Source: Microbacterium aurum
Lineage (GTDB): Bacteria; Actinomycetota; Actinomycetes; Actinomycetales; Microbacteriaceae
Assembly (NCBI RefSeq): GCF_016907815.1
Contig: NZ_JAFBCQ010000001.1
Location: 1,178,001-1,242,000, forward strand
DNA: 64,000 bases
Reading direction: 5' to 3'
Below the pieces are notes generated by a model that did no database searches, had not been told where the DNA came from, and worked only from the letters and a program-made list of their open reading frames with translations. The number at the start of each line of letters is the position of its first letter. The stretch's first letter is position 1. The position numbers were made by a program, and so were the translations under genes. Shown in pieces: positions 52,851-62,012 of this stretch.

Positions 52851-53258
52851 ATGGCGGACATCTTCGACGTGATCGCCGACGGTACCCGTCGGGACATCCT
52901 GCAGCTGCTGCGCGAGCGCGCCTCCGCCGGGGAGCGGGGCACGAGCGTCTCGCACATCGTGACCGAGCTCGGGGTGAGCCAGCCGACGGTGTCGAAGCAT
53001 CTCAAGGTGCTGCGCGAAGCCGAGCTCGTGACGGTCCGTGAAGAGGGGCAGCACCGGTTCTACTCGCTGTCGCCGGCACCGCTGGACATCATCGACGACT
53101 GGCTCGTGCCGTTCTTCGACGACGGTCTGATCGACGACGCCGACCCCGCGACCACCCTGCCCGATTCCGCCGTCGCAGCCGCGGATCTCGTCGGGCGGGC
53201 CGCGGCATCCGCCAAGCACGCCTGGGACAGCGCGTTCAAGCGGATCCCCGGCCGCTGA
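52851..53258 (+). CDS. ArsR-family transcriptional regulator
   Basis: A 135-residue winged-helix regulator. RRDILQLLRER, VTELGVSQPTVSKHLKVLREAELV and GQHRFYSLSPAPLDIIDDWL are the ArsR/SmtB pattern. No metal-binding ELCVC-type cysteines are present, so it probably senses something else. It has a 45-residue acidic C-terminal extension. Confidence 0.9.
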   Translation: MADIFDVIADGTRRDILQLLRERASAGERGTSVSHIVTELGVSQPTVSKHLKVLREAELVTVREEGQHRFYSLSPAPLDIIDDWLVPFFDDGLIDDADPATTLPDSAVAAADLVGRAAASAKHAWDSAFKRIPGR

Positions 53259-53286
53259 TCCGGGTACGTCACAGCGGTCACAGAGG

Positions 53287-53316
53287 TTTACAGGCGTCCC
53301 ACAGAAGCCGTACTGT
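53287..53316 (+). promoter_or_regulatory. Promoter of the BldC-like gene
   Basis: TTTACA (53287-53292) and TACTGT (53311-53316) with 18-nt spacing, followed by a ~25-nt leader with GGGGGAG. This is the clearest sigma-70-type promoter in the window. Confidence 0.65.
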
Positions 53317-53351
53317 TGGTCGATAGTTTCACTGGATCTGGGGGAGTCTCG

Positions 53352-53543
53352 ATGGCGGACCTGTCTGACGTGCGCTTTCTCACCGTCGCCGAGGTGGCGG
53401 AGCTCATGCGCGTGTCGAAGATGACGGTGTACCGCCTGGTGCACGCGGGAGAGCTTCCCGCCGTGCGCTTCGGGCGCAGCTACCGCGTGCCCGAGACCGC
53501 CGTCACCGACGCCCTGCAACGGCCCATCGCCGACGTCGGCTAG
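53352..53543 (+). CDS. BldC-like MerR/excisionase-type DNA-binding protein
   Basis: A 63-residue helix-turn-helix protein: FLTVAEVAELMRVSKMTVYRL with VRFGRSYRVPETAV. This is the size and sequence pattern of BldC, a developmental regulator in Streptomyces, and of excisionase-type HTH proteins. Its position just upstream of the bS22-type micro-gene is conserved in actinobacteria as far as I know. GGGGGAG sets the ATG. Confidence 0.85.
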   Translation: MADLSDVRFLTVAEVAELMRVSKMTVYRLVHAGELPAVRFGRSYRVPETAVTDALQRPIADVG

Positions 53544-53625
53544 ACTGTTCCGAGGGCATTTTTCGAGGTGCCCGATCCCGGACGTGGCGATCCGCGTCCA
53601 GACCCCTGACATAGTGAGGTTTTCC

Positions 53626-53724
53626 GTGGGTTCTGTCATCAAGAAGCGCCGCAAGCGCATGGCGAAGAAGAAGCACCGCAAGCTGCTTCGCAAGACTCGC
53701 CACCAGCGCCGCAACAAGAAGTAA
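53626..53724 (+). CDS. AURKAIP1/COX24-domain micro-protein (bS22-type ribosomal protein)
   Basis: A 32-residue, extremely basic protein from GTG 53626: MGSVIKKRRKRMAKKKHRK, then KTRHQRRNKK at the end. This is the actinobacterial bS22 protein found on the 30S subunit. It is too short for many gene finders. The upstream spacer of 82 nt and the terminator at 53749 suggest that it is made with, or just after, the BldC-like gene. Identification rests on sequence and context. Confidence 0.92.
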   Translation: MGSVIKKRRKRMAKKKHRKLLRKTRHQRRNKK

Positions 53725-53748
53725 GCCTTCTCAGCGGCACGTACACCG

Positions 53749-53774
53749 AGCGCCTGTCCTCACGGACGGGCGCT
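53749..53774 (+). terminator. Terminator after the bS22-type gene
   Basis: AGCGCCTGTCC, 4-nt loop, GGACGGGCGCT (one mismatch), then TCGTGTCT. Confidence 0.7.
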
Positions 53775-53801
53775 TCGTGTCTATGGGGGAGGATAGATGC
53801 C

Positions 53802-54095
53802 GTGACCACCCTCACGATCATCTCCAAACCCGACTGCCACCTGTGCGACGTCGCCCGTGAGATCGTCGACGTCGTCGTCGCCGACTACGATGAGGACGCC
53901 GTCTCGGTCGAGGAGGTCTCGATCCTCGACGACCCGTCACTGTACGACACGTGGTGGGAGAAGATCCCGGTCGTGCTCATCGACGACCGGCTGCACGCGC
54001 ACTGGCGCCTCGACGCGGCGCGGCTGCGCACAGCACTGGATGCCGCGACGCAGGATGCCGCGACGCGCACCCCCTCCGGAAAGGACACCGCATGA
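53802..54095 (+). CDS. Glutaredoxin family protein (DUF836)
   Basis: A 97-residue thioredoxin-fold protein with the CxxC motif CHLC at Cys12 and Cys15 and cis-Pro in KIPVVLIDD. The last 20 residues are a tail. It should be a disulfide reductase or redox carrier. Its TGA overlaps the ATG of the next gene. Confidence 0.88.
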   Translation: MTTLTIISKPDCHLCDVAREIVDVVVADYDEDAVSVEEVSILDDPSLYDTWWEKIPVVLIDDRLHAHWRLDAARLRTALDAATQDAATRTPSGKDTA

Positions 54096-54388
54096 TCCGC
54101 CACGTCGTCGCTTGGAAGCTGCGCACCGAAGACCCCGCCGAGCGCGCCGCGCAGGCCGCGAAGGTCTCGGCCGATCTCGGGGCGCTGCGGGAGGTCGTGC
54201 CGTCTATCGTCGACCTGTCGATCGGGCCCGACGTCGTCGGGGGCGGCAACTGGGACGTCGCCCTCGTCGCGGACTTCGCCGATCGTGCCGGCCTGGACGC
54301 CTATCAGACGCACCCCGACCACCAGGCCGTGGCAGGCTACATCCGTTCGGTCGTCTCCGACCGCGTCGCCGTCGACTTCGAGGTCTGA
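54092..54388 (+). CDS. Dabb (stress-responsive A/B barrel) protein
   Basis: A 98-residue ferredoxin-like barrel: MIRHVVAWKL, LGALREVVPSIVDLSIGPDVVGGGNWDVALV and YQTHPDHQAVAGYIRSVV. Dabb proteins form dimers; some are monooxygenases or bind small molecules. It is coupled to the glutaredoxin gene by ATGA overlap, suggesting a redox-stress connection. Confidence 0.88.
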   Translation: MIRHVVAWKLRTEDPAERAAQAAKVSADLGALREVVPSIVDLSIGPDVVGGGNWDVALVADFADRAGLDAYQTHPDHQAVAGYIRSVVSDRVAVDFEV

Positions 54389-54419
54389 GCGGGTCGCACC
54401 CAGACCTCGAAGGATGTCG

Positions 54420-55526
54420 TCAGGACGCGACGCGGGCGAGCACCGGAACGGGGTCGATCGACACGCGCACGACATCGTCGTAGGTGATCGCTTCGCCGAC
54501 GGGGTGCTGCAGCGTGATCATCTCACCGTCCGAGGTGCGCACGAGCGTGCGGCGGAAGCTGCCGAGGAAGGTCGACTCCTGCACGGTGGCGTCGATGCCG
54601 GGCACGGCGGTCGTGACGAGCCGCACGTTCTCGGGGCGGACGAAGATCTCCACCGCACCGGCATCCACAGGGCGCAGCAGCGGCAGCTCGAGGCCCCACA
54701 CGCGGGCGACGGCGCCGTCGGAGACCGCAGGCACGACGCTTGAGAGCCCGACGAACGCCGCGACCTCGGGAGAGGAGGGGCGCTCGTACAGCTCGCCCGG
54801 CGTGCCGATCTGCTCGATGCGGCCCGCGCTCATGACGGCGATGCGGTCGGAGACGGCGAGCGCCTCCTCCTGGTCGTGCGTGACGAAGACGGTCGTGATG
54901 CCCAGGCGCAACTGGATGCGGCGGATCTCGTCGCGCAGCTGCACGCGCACCTTAGCATCCAGCGCCGACAGCGGCTCGTCGAGGAGCAGCACGCGGGGCT
55001 CCGTGACGAGGGCGCGGGCGAGGGCGACGCGCTGCTGCTGACCGCCGGAGAGCTGATGCGGGAACCGGTCGGCGAGATGTCCGAGCCCGACCAGCTCGAG
55101 CGCATCCTGCGCGCGCTTCGCCGCTTCGCGGGCGCCGATACCGCGCCGGCGGAGCCCGAATGCGGTGTTGTCGAGTACCCGGAGATGCGGGAACAGCGAG
55201 TACGACTGGAACACCATGCCGATGTCGCGCTTGTTGGTCGGCACCCGCGAGACATCCTTCCCGTCGAAGGAGACGGTGCCGTCGGTGGAGTCCTCGAGCC
55301 CCGCGAGGATCCGCAGGAGCGTCGTCTTGCCGCAGCCGGACGGTCCGAGCAGCGACACGAACTCGCCGGGGGCGATGTCGAGGTCGACGCCGTGCAGGAC
55401 GCGCGTCGCGCCGAACTCCTTCACGATGCCGGCCAGCTGCACCGTCGTGCCTTCGCCGGTCTCGTGCAGAAGCAGGTTCTCGGAGGTGCGCGGCAGCGCG
55501 CGCGCGGGGGAGTCGGCGGTGGTCAT
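54420..55526 (-). CDS. ABC importer ATP-binding protein, PotA/FbpC type
   Basis: A 368-residue ATPase. Walker A GPSGCGKTTLLRI, Q-loop VFQSYSLFPHL, signature LSGGQQQRVALARAL, Walker B LLLDEPLSALD, His in VTHDQEEAL, and a C-terminal TOBE domain (about 290-360). Last gene of a four-gene operon, coupled by ATGA. The class imports spermidine, iron, sulfate, thiamine or phosphonates; which applies here is open. Confidence 0.93.
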   Translation of the reverse strand: MTTADSPARALPRTSENLLLHETGEGTTVQLAGIVKEFGATRVLHGVDLDIAPGEFVSLLGPSGCGKTTLLRILAGLEDSTDGTVSFDGKDVSRVPTNKRDIGMVFQSYSLFPHLRVLDNTAFGLRRRGIGAREAAKRAQDALELVGLGHLADRFPHQLSGGQQQRVALARALVTEPRVLLLDEPLSALDAKVRVQLRDEIRRIQLRLGITTVFVTHDQEEALAVSDRIAVMSAGRIEQIGTPGELYERPSSPEVAAFVGLSSVVPAVSDGAVARVWGLELPLLRPVDAGAVEIFVRPENVRLVTTAVPGIDATVQESTFLGSFRRTLVRTSDGEMITLQHPVGEAITYDDVVRVSIDPVPVLARVAS

Positions 55527-56347
55527 GACGAGGCCTTTCCGGCGCGGCGGCGTCCCCGTGAAGACGAGGAGGCCGCGCGACCGACGAGGAGGAGTAGGAG
55601 GAAGACGAACAGGAGCGAGAGCAGCGTGAAGATCGCCGACGCGTACGGGTCGATCTTCTGCGCCACCACGAGCGCGGTCTGGAACACCTGACGGTTCAGC
55701 AGCGACGCGATCGTGAACTCGCCGAGGACGACGGCGACGGAGATGAGGGATGCCGCGAGGAGCCCCTGTCGGAGGTTCGGCACGAGCGCCCGGATGACGA
55801 CGGCGAGCCAGCCCGCGCCGAGCGAGCGGGCCGCCTCGGCGAGCGTGCGGAGGTCCACGGCATCCATCGCCGCCTTGATCGACCGGTAGGCGAACGGCAG
55901 CACGGTGATGCCGTACGCGAAGGCGAGGGTCCACGTTCCCGTGCCGAACATGCGCCCGATCTGCAGGTAGATCGGCGCGAGACCGACGACGAGCACGATC
56001 GCGGGGATCGAGATCGGCAGCAGCACCGCGAACTCGAAAACGCGTGCGAGGTTCGGGAAGCGCAGCTCGATGAGGATCATCGTCGGAAGCAGGACCACGA
56101 GCACGATCACGACCGTGACGACGGCAAGGACGACCGAGTTGCCGAGTCCTGTCCAGATGGGCGTGAGCACCTGGGTGTTGGAGGGGTCGAACACGCGCAC
56201 CCAGTTGGCGAACGACAGCCCGCCGCTCTCGCGGTCGCGCAGGGTGAACAGGAACGTCGACAGCAGCGGGATCGCGAACAGGATGCCGATCACGATGCCG
56301 ATCACGGTGCGTGTCACCCGCGAGGGCGCGATACCGGGCCCACTCAC
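55523..56347 (-). CDS. ABC importer permease, second subunit
   Basis: A 274-residue permease with about six helices. The EAA loop is LAEAARSLGAGWLAVVIRALVPNLR. GTG start overlaps the TGA of the first permease. It pairs with that subunit. Confidence 0.92.
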   Translation of the reverse strand: MSGPGIAPSRVTRTVIGIVIGILFAIPLLSTFLFTLRDRESGGLSFANWVRVFDPSNTQVLTPIWTGLGNSVVLAVVTVVIVLVVLLPTMILIELRFPNLARVFEFAVLLPISIPAIVLVVGLAPIYLQIGRMFGTGTWTLAFAYGITVLPFAYRSIKAAMDAVDLRTLAEAARSLGAGWLAVVIRALVPNLRQGLLAASLISVAVVLGEFTIASLLNRQVFQTALVVAQKIDPYASAIFTLLSLLFVFLLLLLVGRAASSSSRGRRRAGKASS

Positions 56348-57276
56348 GACTGCCACCGCGCGGCGCGCCGCTGGACGAGAGCGTAGATGGCCATGACGAC
56401 GCCGACGACGACGATCATGCCGAGCGCGAGGGCGCCCGCGAGGTTCTCCCGCCCGAGCACGGTCTCGCTCGTGAGCGCCGCGCGGATCTGCAGCGGCACG
56501 ATCTGAGAGCCCTGGCTCGCCAGGGCGGCGGCCGTCGCGTACGACGAGAACGCGTTCGCGAACAGCAGCAGGAAGCTCGCGAGGAACGACGGCGCGAGCA
56601 CCGGCAGGCCGATGCGCAGCCAGAAGCTCGCCCGCGTGCCGCCGAGCGTGAGGTTCGCCTCCGACCACTGCGACTTCAACGCCGACAGGGCGGGGAGGAA
56701 CGTGATGACCATGAGCGGCACCTGGAAGTATATGTAGGGGAGGATGAGGCCCGGCACCGAGTAGAGCCAGGTCCCCGGCTGCAGGTCGACGCCGAAAGAA
56801 TCCTTGAGAAGCAGGGTCACGACACCCTGCACGCCGATCGTGGCGATGAAGACGAATGCGAGCATGACGCCGCCGAACTGGGCGAGGACGCCTGTCGCGG
56901 CATCCAGTGCGCTGCGTAGGGCGCCCTGCGGGGGAAGGCCCATCGCGGCGTAGCAGACGAGCGCACCGAGGATCGCGCCGATGGCAGCGGTGAGCAGCGA
57001 CAGCCACGTGCTGTTCCAGAACGCGGTGAGGACGACGGGGTCGACGAGGGCGGAGATGTTCGCCCAGGTGAACGTGCCGTTCTTCTCGAAGAAGCCGGTG
57101 CCGATCGCGAGGACGGTCGGCAGGGCCAGGAAGAGGAGGAGGTACGCGGCGAAGGGGACAAGCCCCAGCCACGTGAGGGACGGTGCGCTGCGACGGGACC
57201 GGCCCCGGGCCGGAGCGTGGTGCTCCGACCCGGGGCCTGTGCTCGTCGCAGCGGGTGCGACGGTCGCGGATGTCAC
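56344..57276 (-). CDS. ABC importer permease, first subunit
   Basis: A 310-residue permease with about six helices after a 35-residue Pro/Arg-rich cytoplasmic tail. The coupling loop reads EANLTLGGTRASFWLRIGLPVLAP. The GTG at 57276 overlaps the TGA of the binding-protein gene. Confidence 0.92.
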   Translation of the reverse strand: MTSATVAPAATSTGPGSEHHAPARGRSRRSAPSLTWLGLVPFAAYLLLFLALPTVLAIGTGFFEKNGTFTWANISALVDPVVLTAFWNSTWLSLLTAAIGAILGALVCYAAMGLPPQGALRSALDAATGVLAQFGGVMLAFVFIATIGVQGVVTLLLKDSFGVDLQPGTWLYSVPGLILPYIYFQVPLMVITFLPALSALKSQWSEANLTLGGTRASFWLRIGLPVLAPSFLASFLLLFANAFSSYATAAALASQGSQIVPLQIRAALTSETVLGRENLAGALALGMIVVVGVVMAIYALVQRRAARWQS

Positions 57277-58412
57277 TGGACGGCCGAGGCCCACTTCTCG
57301 CCGAGGAGCGCGCCGGCGGCCTTGCTCTGAGCCTCGGTCGGAACGACCGTGTCGGAGGGAGCTGCGGGGAGCTTCGCCGCGGCGGTCTCGTCGATCGTGC
57401 CGGCCTTCGTCATGGCCTCCATGCGCACGGGGCGGGCGCCGCCGGCGAGCCAGAGGTTCTGCACGTCGTCGCTGTAGAGGAACTCCTGCCACAGGCGGGC
57501 GGCGGCCGGGTTCGGCGCGTCCTTGTTGATCGCCTGGTTGTAGTAGCCCGCGTAGCCGGTGCCCGAGAAGACCTTGACCTTCCAGTTGGCGTTGTCGGCG
57601 GAGTGCGTCGCGTTCAGGTAGTCCCAGTCGAAGACGACGGGGGTCTCGCCCGATGCGATCGTGCCGGTGGTCACGTCGACCTTCAGCAGGTTGCCCGCCT
57701 TCTGCAGCTCGCTGAAGAAGTCGATGCCGGGCTGGAAGTCGTCGAGCGTGCCGCCGTTCTGGACGGTGGCCAGACCCACGGCCGCGAAGGCGGCGCCGGC
57801 CTGCGTCGGGTCGCCGTTGATCGCGACCGAGCCCTTGTAGTCCTCACCCAGCAGGTCGGTGATCTGGGCGGGCTCGGGGAAGCGGCTCGAGTCGTAGCCG
57901 ACCGACATGTACCCGCTGTAGTCGCCGACGAACAGGCCCGTGGGCTCCTTGAGTGCGTCGGGGATCTCGTCGAACGTCTGCACCTTGTAGGCGGCGAACT
58001 TGTCGGTGTTCTGCAGGGCCACGGTGAGGCCGAGGTCGAACACGTCGGGGGCGGTGTCGAGACCTGCGTTCGTCGTGGCTGCCTGGATCTCCTCGGCGCT
58101 CGAGACGTCGGGGGACTGCTCGGTGACCTCGATCTCGGGGTACTTCTTCTTGAAGGCGTCGATGATCTCGCCGTAGTTCGCCCAGTCGCGCGGCAGCGCG
58201 ATGACGTTGAGCTTGCCTTCGGCCTTGGCGGCGGCCTCGAGGTCGGCGAACGTGCCGAAGTCGGCGACGCTCGTCGCGGCGGCGGCGTCCGACGCAGAGT
58301 CGGAGGCGCCGTCGGTGGCATCCGAGGACGACGAGCAGGCGGCCAGGGCGATGGCCGAGGCGGTGAGCAGAGCGACGGCCGGAGCGATCCGGCGCAGCGC
58401 ATGACGGGACAT
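57273..58412 (-). CDS. ABC importer substrate-binding lipoprotein
   Basis: A 379-residue lipoprotein. Lipobox LAAC near residue 24, a Ser/Asp/Ala linker to about 47, then a family-1/PotD-like binding fold: LNVIALPRDWANYGEIIDAFKKKYPEIEV, APDVFDLGLTVALQN, GLFVGDYSGYMSVGYDSSRF and VVFDWDYLNATH. The substrate is unknown; iron, polyamine, thiamine or phosphonates would fit the family. AGAGGA precedes the ATG. First gene of the four-gene operon. Confidence 0.92.
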   Translation of the reverse strand: MSRHALRRIAPAVALLTASAIALAACSSSSDATDGASDSASDAAAATSVADFGTFADLEAAAKAEGKLNVIALPRDWANYGEIIDAFKKKYPEIEVTEQSPDVSSAEEIQAATTNAGLDTAPDVFDLGLTVALQNTDKFAAYKVQTFDEIPDALKEPTGLFVGDYSGYMSVGYDSSRFPEPAQITDLLGEDYKGSVAINGDPTQAGAAFAAVGLATVQNGGTLDDFQPGIDFFSELQKAGNLLKVDVTTGTIASGETPVVFDWDYLNATHSADNANWKVKVFSGTGYAGYYNQAINKDAPNPAAARLWQEFLYSDDVQNLWLAGGARPVRMEAMTKAGTIDETAAAKLPAAPSDTVVPTEAQSKAAGALLGEKWASAVQ

Positions 58413-58543
58413 ACGGGTATTCCTCTCGGGTGGTGCACGCGCGCGGGAGCGTTCGTGCAACGGGGACGAGAGGACGTTAGGGGCGGAGGATGGACCGTTC
58501 GTGCGTCGCAGATGAACGATCGGCAAAGGAGAGGGAAAGACGA

Positions 58544-58571
58544 CGAAGGGCCCGCCGGAGCGGACCCTTCG
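58544..58571 (-). terminator. Terminator of aspS
   Basis: CGAAGGGCCCGC, 4-nt loop, GCGGACCCTTCG with one mismatch, followed on the minus strand by a T-rich run. It lies two bases past the aspS stop. Confidence 0.75.
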
Positions 58572-58572
58572 C

Positions 58573-59913
58573 TTACGGGGCGAGGCGCGTCGGCCCGCGG
58601 AACAGGAAGGTGACCTCGCGGATGGAGTCTTGCCCGAGCATCAGCATCAGCACGCGCGCGAGGCCCATGCCGAAGCCGCCATGCGGCGGCACACCGTAGC
58701 GGAAGAAGTCGAGGTAGTGCGCGAGGCCTTCCAGCGACAGACCCTTCTCCAGGGCCTGCGCCTCGAGCACGTCGATGCGGTGCTCGCGCTGCGCACCGGT
58801 CGTGATCTCGGTGCCGCGGTACAGCAGGTCGTAGCTGTTCGTGAGCCCGGTCTCGGCGTTGCGCATGTGGTAGAACGGCCGGATCTCGGGGTGGTAGTCG
58901 GTCACGAAGACGAAGTCGCTGCCGTACGTCTCCTTCACGTGCGCGGAGACCTGCCGCTCGCCCTCGGGGTCGAGGTCGCCGTCGGTGCGGGGGATCTCGT
59001 AGCCGCGCGCCTTCACGATCTCGCGGGCTTCGGCGAGCGGGATGCGCGGGAACGGGAGGGTCGGGACCTCGACGGTCTGCCCGAACAGCTCCTCGATCTC
59101 GGCGCCGTGCTTCTCCTTGACCGCGGCGAACGCGGTCGCGATGAGCTCCTCCTGCATCGCCGCGACGTCCTCGTACGAGTCGATCCAGCTGATCTCGGCA
59201 TCCACCGAGGTGAACTCCGTCGCGTGGCGGCTGGTGAAGCTCGGGTCGGCGCGGAACACGTCGCCGATCTCGAAGATCTTGCCGAACCCGGCCGCCTGCG
59301 CCATCTGCTTGTAGTGCTGCGGGCTCTGCGCGAGGTAGGCGGTCTGGTCGCCGAAGTACTCCAAGGCGAACAGCTCGGCGTTGCCCTCGGCGGGGCTGTC
59401 CATGAGCTTGGGCGTGTGCAGCTCGACGTAGTCGCGCTCGATCCAGTAGCTGCGCATCGCGTGCTCGAGGGTCGTCGAGATGCGGAAGATGAGGGCGTTG
59501 CGGCGCTGGCGCAGGTCGATGAAACGCCAATCCATGCGCTTGTCGAGGCCGCTGTCGGCGGCGATGGGCGTCTCGGGCAGGGCGGATGCCGCGATGTCGA
59601 GCGAGGCGATCTTGATCTCGACGCCGCCCAGCTTGACGCGCTCGTCGTGCTTGAGGTCGCCCGTCACGGTCAGGAACGTGCCGGTCGACAGCTCCGAGAT
59701 GAGCGCGGTCAGCGCGAGCGCGTCGGCATCCTGGCCGCTGGCCTCGGGGTCAGGGCGGGTGGCGGGGTTCACGAGCTGTACCGCGCCGGTCTCATCGCGC
59801 AGGATGACGAACTGCACCTTCTTCTGATCGCGGACGGTCTCGACCCATCCGGAGACCGAGACGGGACCGTCTTCGCGGGACTGCAGCTGGCTGACGAGGG
59901 TGCGTTCACTCAC
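58573..59913 (-). CDS. aspS: Aspartate-tRNA ligase, archaeal-type (Asp/Asn non-discriminating)
   Basis: A 446-residue class II synthetase. N-terminal OB-fold (about 15-115) binds the anticodon (GWVETVRDQKKVQFVILRD). Motif 2 is IGDVFRADPSFTSRHATEFTSVD and motif 3 GGFGMGLARVLMLMLGQ. The length matches the short archaeal-like form, which lacks the bacterial insertion domain and may charge both tRNA-Asp and tRNA-Asn. TAGACT lies 8 nt before the GTG. Confidence 0.94.
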   Translation of the reverse strand: MSERTLVSQLQSREDGPVSVSGWVETVRDQKKVQFVILRDETGAVQLVNPATRPDPEASGQDADALALTALISELSTGTFLTVTGDLKHDERVKLGGVEIKIASLDIAASALPETPIAADSGLDKRMDWRFIDLRQRRNALIFRISTTLEHAMRSYWIERDYVELHTPKLMDSPAEGNAELFALEYFGDQTAYLAQSPQHYKQMAQAAGFGKIFEIGDVFRADPSFTSRHATEFTSVDAEISWIDSYEDVAAMQEELIATAFAAVKEKHGAEIEELFGQTVEVPTLPFPRIPLAEAREIVKARGYEIPRTDGDLDPEGERQVSAHVKETYGSDFVFVTDYHPEIRPFYHMRNAETGLTNSYDLLYRGTEITTGAQREHRIDVLEAQALEKGLSLEGLAHYLDFFRYGVPPHGGFGMGLARVLMLMLGQDSIREVTFLFRGPTRLAP

Positions 59914-59987
59914 GAGGGATCAGTCTACGTGGGGGCGAGAGCGCGACCACCCGGGCGGATCCACAGGAACCGGCAACCTCGGCGGCC

Positions 59988-59993
59988 TACCGT
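59988..59993 (+). promoter_or_regulatory. -10 box TACCGT of leaderless gene at 60001
   Basis: TACCGT, 7 nt before the ATG. Confidence 0.6.
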
Positions 59994-60000
59994 CGATGAC

Positions 60001-60717
60001 ATGACGATCGCGTTCGCCCTCGCCGCTCCCACCCGCAGCCCCCTCGCTCCGGCCGCCGACGCCTCTCACGACGGGTCGTGGCTGAGCGCCCTCGCCGACT
60101 GGACGGTGGGCCTCATGGAGATCATCGGCCCGGCGGGGGCGGGCATCGCGATCGCTCTCGAGAACCTCTTCCCGCCGCTGCCGAGCGAGGTCATCCTGCC
60201 GATGGCGGGCCTCGCCGCTTCGCGCGGCGCCTTCACGATCGTCGAGGCGATCGCCTGGACGACCGCCGGTGCCGTCGTGGGCGCCTTCCTGCTGTACGGG
60301 CTCGGCGCGTGGCTGGGCCTTGACCGGCTGCGGTCGATCGCGGCGCGCGTGCCGCTGCTGCATCCCGAAGACATCGACAAGACGGTCGCCTGGTTCTCGC
60401 GTCACGGGGGCAAGGCCGTGTTCTTCGGCCGGATGATCCCCATCTTCCGCTCGCTCATCTCCATCCCCGCCGGCGTCACCCGGATGCCGCTCTGGCGATT
60501 CGGGCTGCTCTCCGCGGCGGGCTCGCTCGCGTGGAACACCGTGTTCGTGCTCTGCGGGTTTTTCCTCGGCGAGGCGTGGCCGGTCATCGAGCAGTACACC
60601 GACATCCTGCAGTACGTCGTCATCGCCGCGGCGATCGCTGCCGTCGCGTGGTTCGTCCTCGCCCGCGTGCGGGGGCTCTGGGCGCAACGCCGAGCCGCGA
60701 AGGTACCGGGGGAGTAG
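60001..60717 (+). CDS. DedA family membrane protein
   Basis: A 238-residue membrane protein. ALENLFPPLPSEVILPMAGLAASRG holds the family's acidic re-entrant segment, FFGRMIPIFRSLISIPAGVTRMP the basic motif. About five helices. DedA proteins flip undecaprenyl phosphate or related lipids and support membrane potential. An N-terminal 25-residue stretch before the family start may be cytoplasmic. Confidence 0.92.
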   Translation: MTIAFALAAPTRSPLAPAADASHDGSWLSALADWTVGLMEIIGPAGAGIAIALENLFPPLPSEVILPMAGLAASRGAFTIVEAIAWTTAGAVVGAFLLYGLGAWLGLDRLRSIAARVPLLHPEDIDKTVAWFSRHGGKAVFFGRMIPIFRSLISIPAGVTRMPLWRFGLLSAAGSLAWNTVFVLCGFFLGEAWPVIEQYTDILQYVVIAAAIAAVAWFVLARVRGLWAQRRAAKVPGE

Positions 60718-60758
60718 GCCTCCGCCCGCTCCCAGCCCAGCCACAGACGCGGCCCCCG

Positions 60759-60764
60759 TAGACT
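60759..60764 (+). promoter_or_regulatory. -10 box TAGACT of the cytochrome c maturation operon
   Basis: TAGACT, 6 nt before the ATG at 60771. Confidence 0.6.
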
Positions 60765-60770
60765 TGGCGC

Positions 60771-61400
60771 ATGCCCGCAGATCGCCTCCACCTCGTGCGC
60801 CACGGGGAGGTCCACAACCCCCAGCGCGTGCTCTACGGGCGGCTGCCGAACTTTCGGCTCAGCGACGACGGCCGCGCGATGGCGCAGCAGGCGGCCGATC
60901 ACGTGAAGCGCCTCGGTCGCCCTGTGACGGCGCTGTACGCCTCGCCGCTGCAGCGAACGCGCGAGTCGGCGGAACCGTTCACGGCCGCCTTCGGCCTCGA
61001 GCCGACGCTCGACGAGCGCGTCATCGAGCCGACGAACGTGTTCGAGGGCAAGCGCATGCGCCGCGCCCTGATGAACCCGGGCAACTGGCACTATCTGCGC
61101 ACGCCCGCCCTGCCGAGCTGGGGCGAGCCGTACACGCAGATCGTCGACCGCATGGACGCCGCGATGCGCGAGGCATGGGATGCCGCGGCATCCGGCGACG
61201 TCGTCATCGTCTCGCACCAGCTGCCCATCTGGATCACCCACCTCGCCGTCCAGGGCGAGCCGCTGCGGCACGACCCGCGCCGCCGGCGCTGCGCGCTGTC
61301 GAGCGTGACGAGCTTCGAGCGCGACGGCGACCGCTGGCGCGAGGTGTCGTACGCCGAGCCGGCATCCCTCGCCGGCGCCGTGGATGTGGGGGCGGTATGA
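60771..61400 (+). CDS. Histidine phosphatase family protein
   Basis: A 209-residue protein with catalytic RHG (LVRHGEVHNPQ), ASPLQRTRESA and the second His in VIVSHQLPIW. A phosphatase of the phosphoglycerate-mutase superfamily with unknown substrate. In actinobacteria it commonly leads the ccdA-resB operon, and here its TGA overlaps the next ATG. Confidence 0.9.
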   Translation: MPADRLHLVRHGEVHNPQRVLYGRLPNFRLSDDGRAMAQQAADHVKRLGRPVTALYASPLQRTRESAEPFTAAFGLEPTLDERVIEPTNVFEGKRMRRALMNPGNWHYLRTPALPSWGEPYTQIVDRMDAAMREAWDAAASGDVVIVSHQLPIWITHLAVQGEPLRHDPRRRRCALSSVTSFERDGDRWREVSYAEPASLAGAVDVGAV

Positions 61401-61996
61401 CCGGGCGCAGAACCGCGGCCTCCGCCGTCGCGCTCGCCGCACTGCTTCTGACGGCGTGCACCGGCGGCAACGACGGACTGGTCGAGCAGTACCAGCAGGG
61501 CGGCGACAAGGGCTACATCTCCGGTGACGGCACCGTGCAGGAGATCGCCCCCGCCGACCGCGGCGACGCCGTCGCGTTCACCGGGACGGCCGTCGACGGG
61601 TCGACCGTGACGAGCACCGACTACGCCGGCGACGTGCTCGTGCTGAACTTCTGGTACGCCGGGTGCGGTCCCTGCCGTGCCGAGGCGCCGACGCTGGAGT
61701 CGACGTTCCAGGAGGTCGAGCCCGCGGGGGCGCAGTTCCTCGGCGTCAACATCTATGACGGCCCCGAGACGGCGACCGCGTTCGAGGAGAAGTACGGCAT
61801 CAGCTATCCCTCGCTGCTCGCGAAGGAGGATGCCGACCTCAAGCTCGCCTTCGCGTCGTGGACGCCGCTGCAGTCGGTGCCGATCACTCTCGTGCTCGAC
61901 GCGCAGGGCCGGGTCGCCGCGCGCTTCATCGGCCAGGTGGAGAGCGGCTCGATCCTCAAGACGATCGTGAACGACGTGCTGGCGGAGACGACGTGA
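61397..61996 (+). CDS. TlpA/ResA-like thiol-disulfide lipoprotein
   Basis: A 199-residue lipoprotein with lipobox LLLTAC (Cys near 20). Thioredoxin fold with CxxC in FWYAGCGPCRAEAP and cis-Pro in SVPITLVLD. It reduces apocytochrome c cysteines outside the membrane, with electrons from CcdA encoded next. Confidence 0.94.
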   Translation: MTGRRTAASAVALAALLLTACTGGNDGLVEQYQQGGDKGYISGDGTVQEIAPADRGDAVAFTGTAVDGSTVTSTDYAGDVLVLNFWYAGCGPCRAEAPTLESTFQEVEPAGAQFLGVNIYDGPETATAFEEKYGISYPSLLAKEDADLKLAFASWTPLQSVPITLVLDAQGRVAARFIGQVESGSILKTIVNDVLAETT

Positions 61997-62012
61997 CCGC
62001 GGCGGTGCCCGC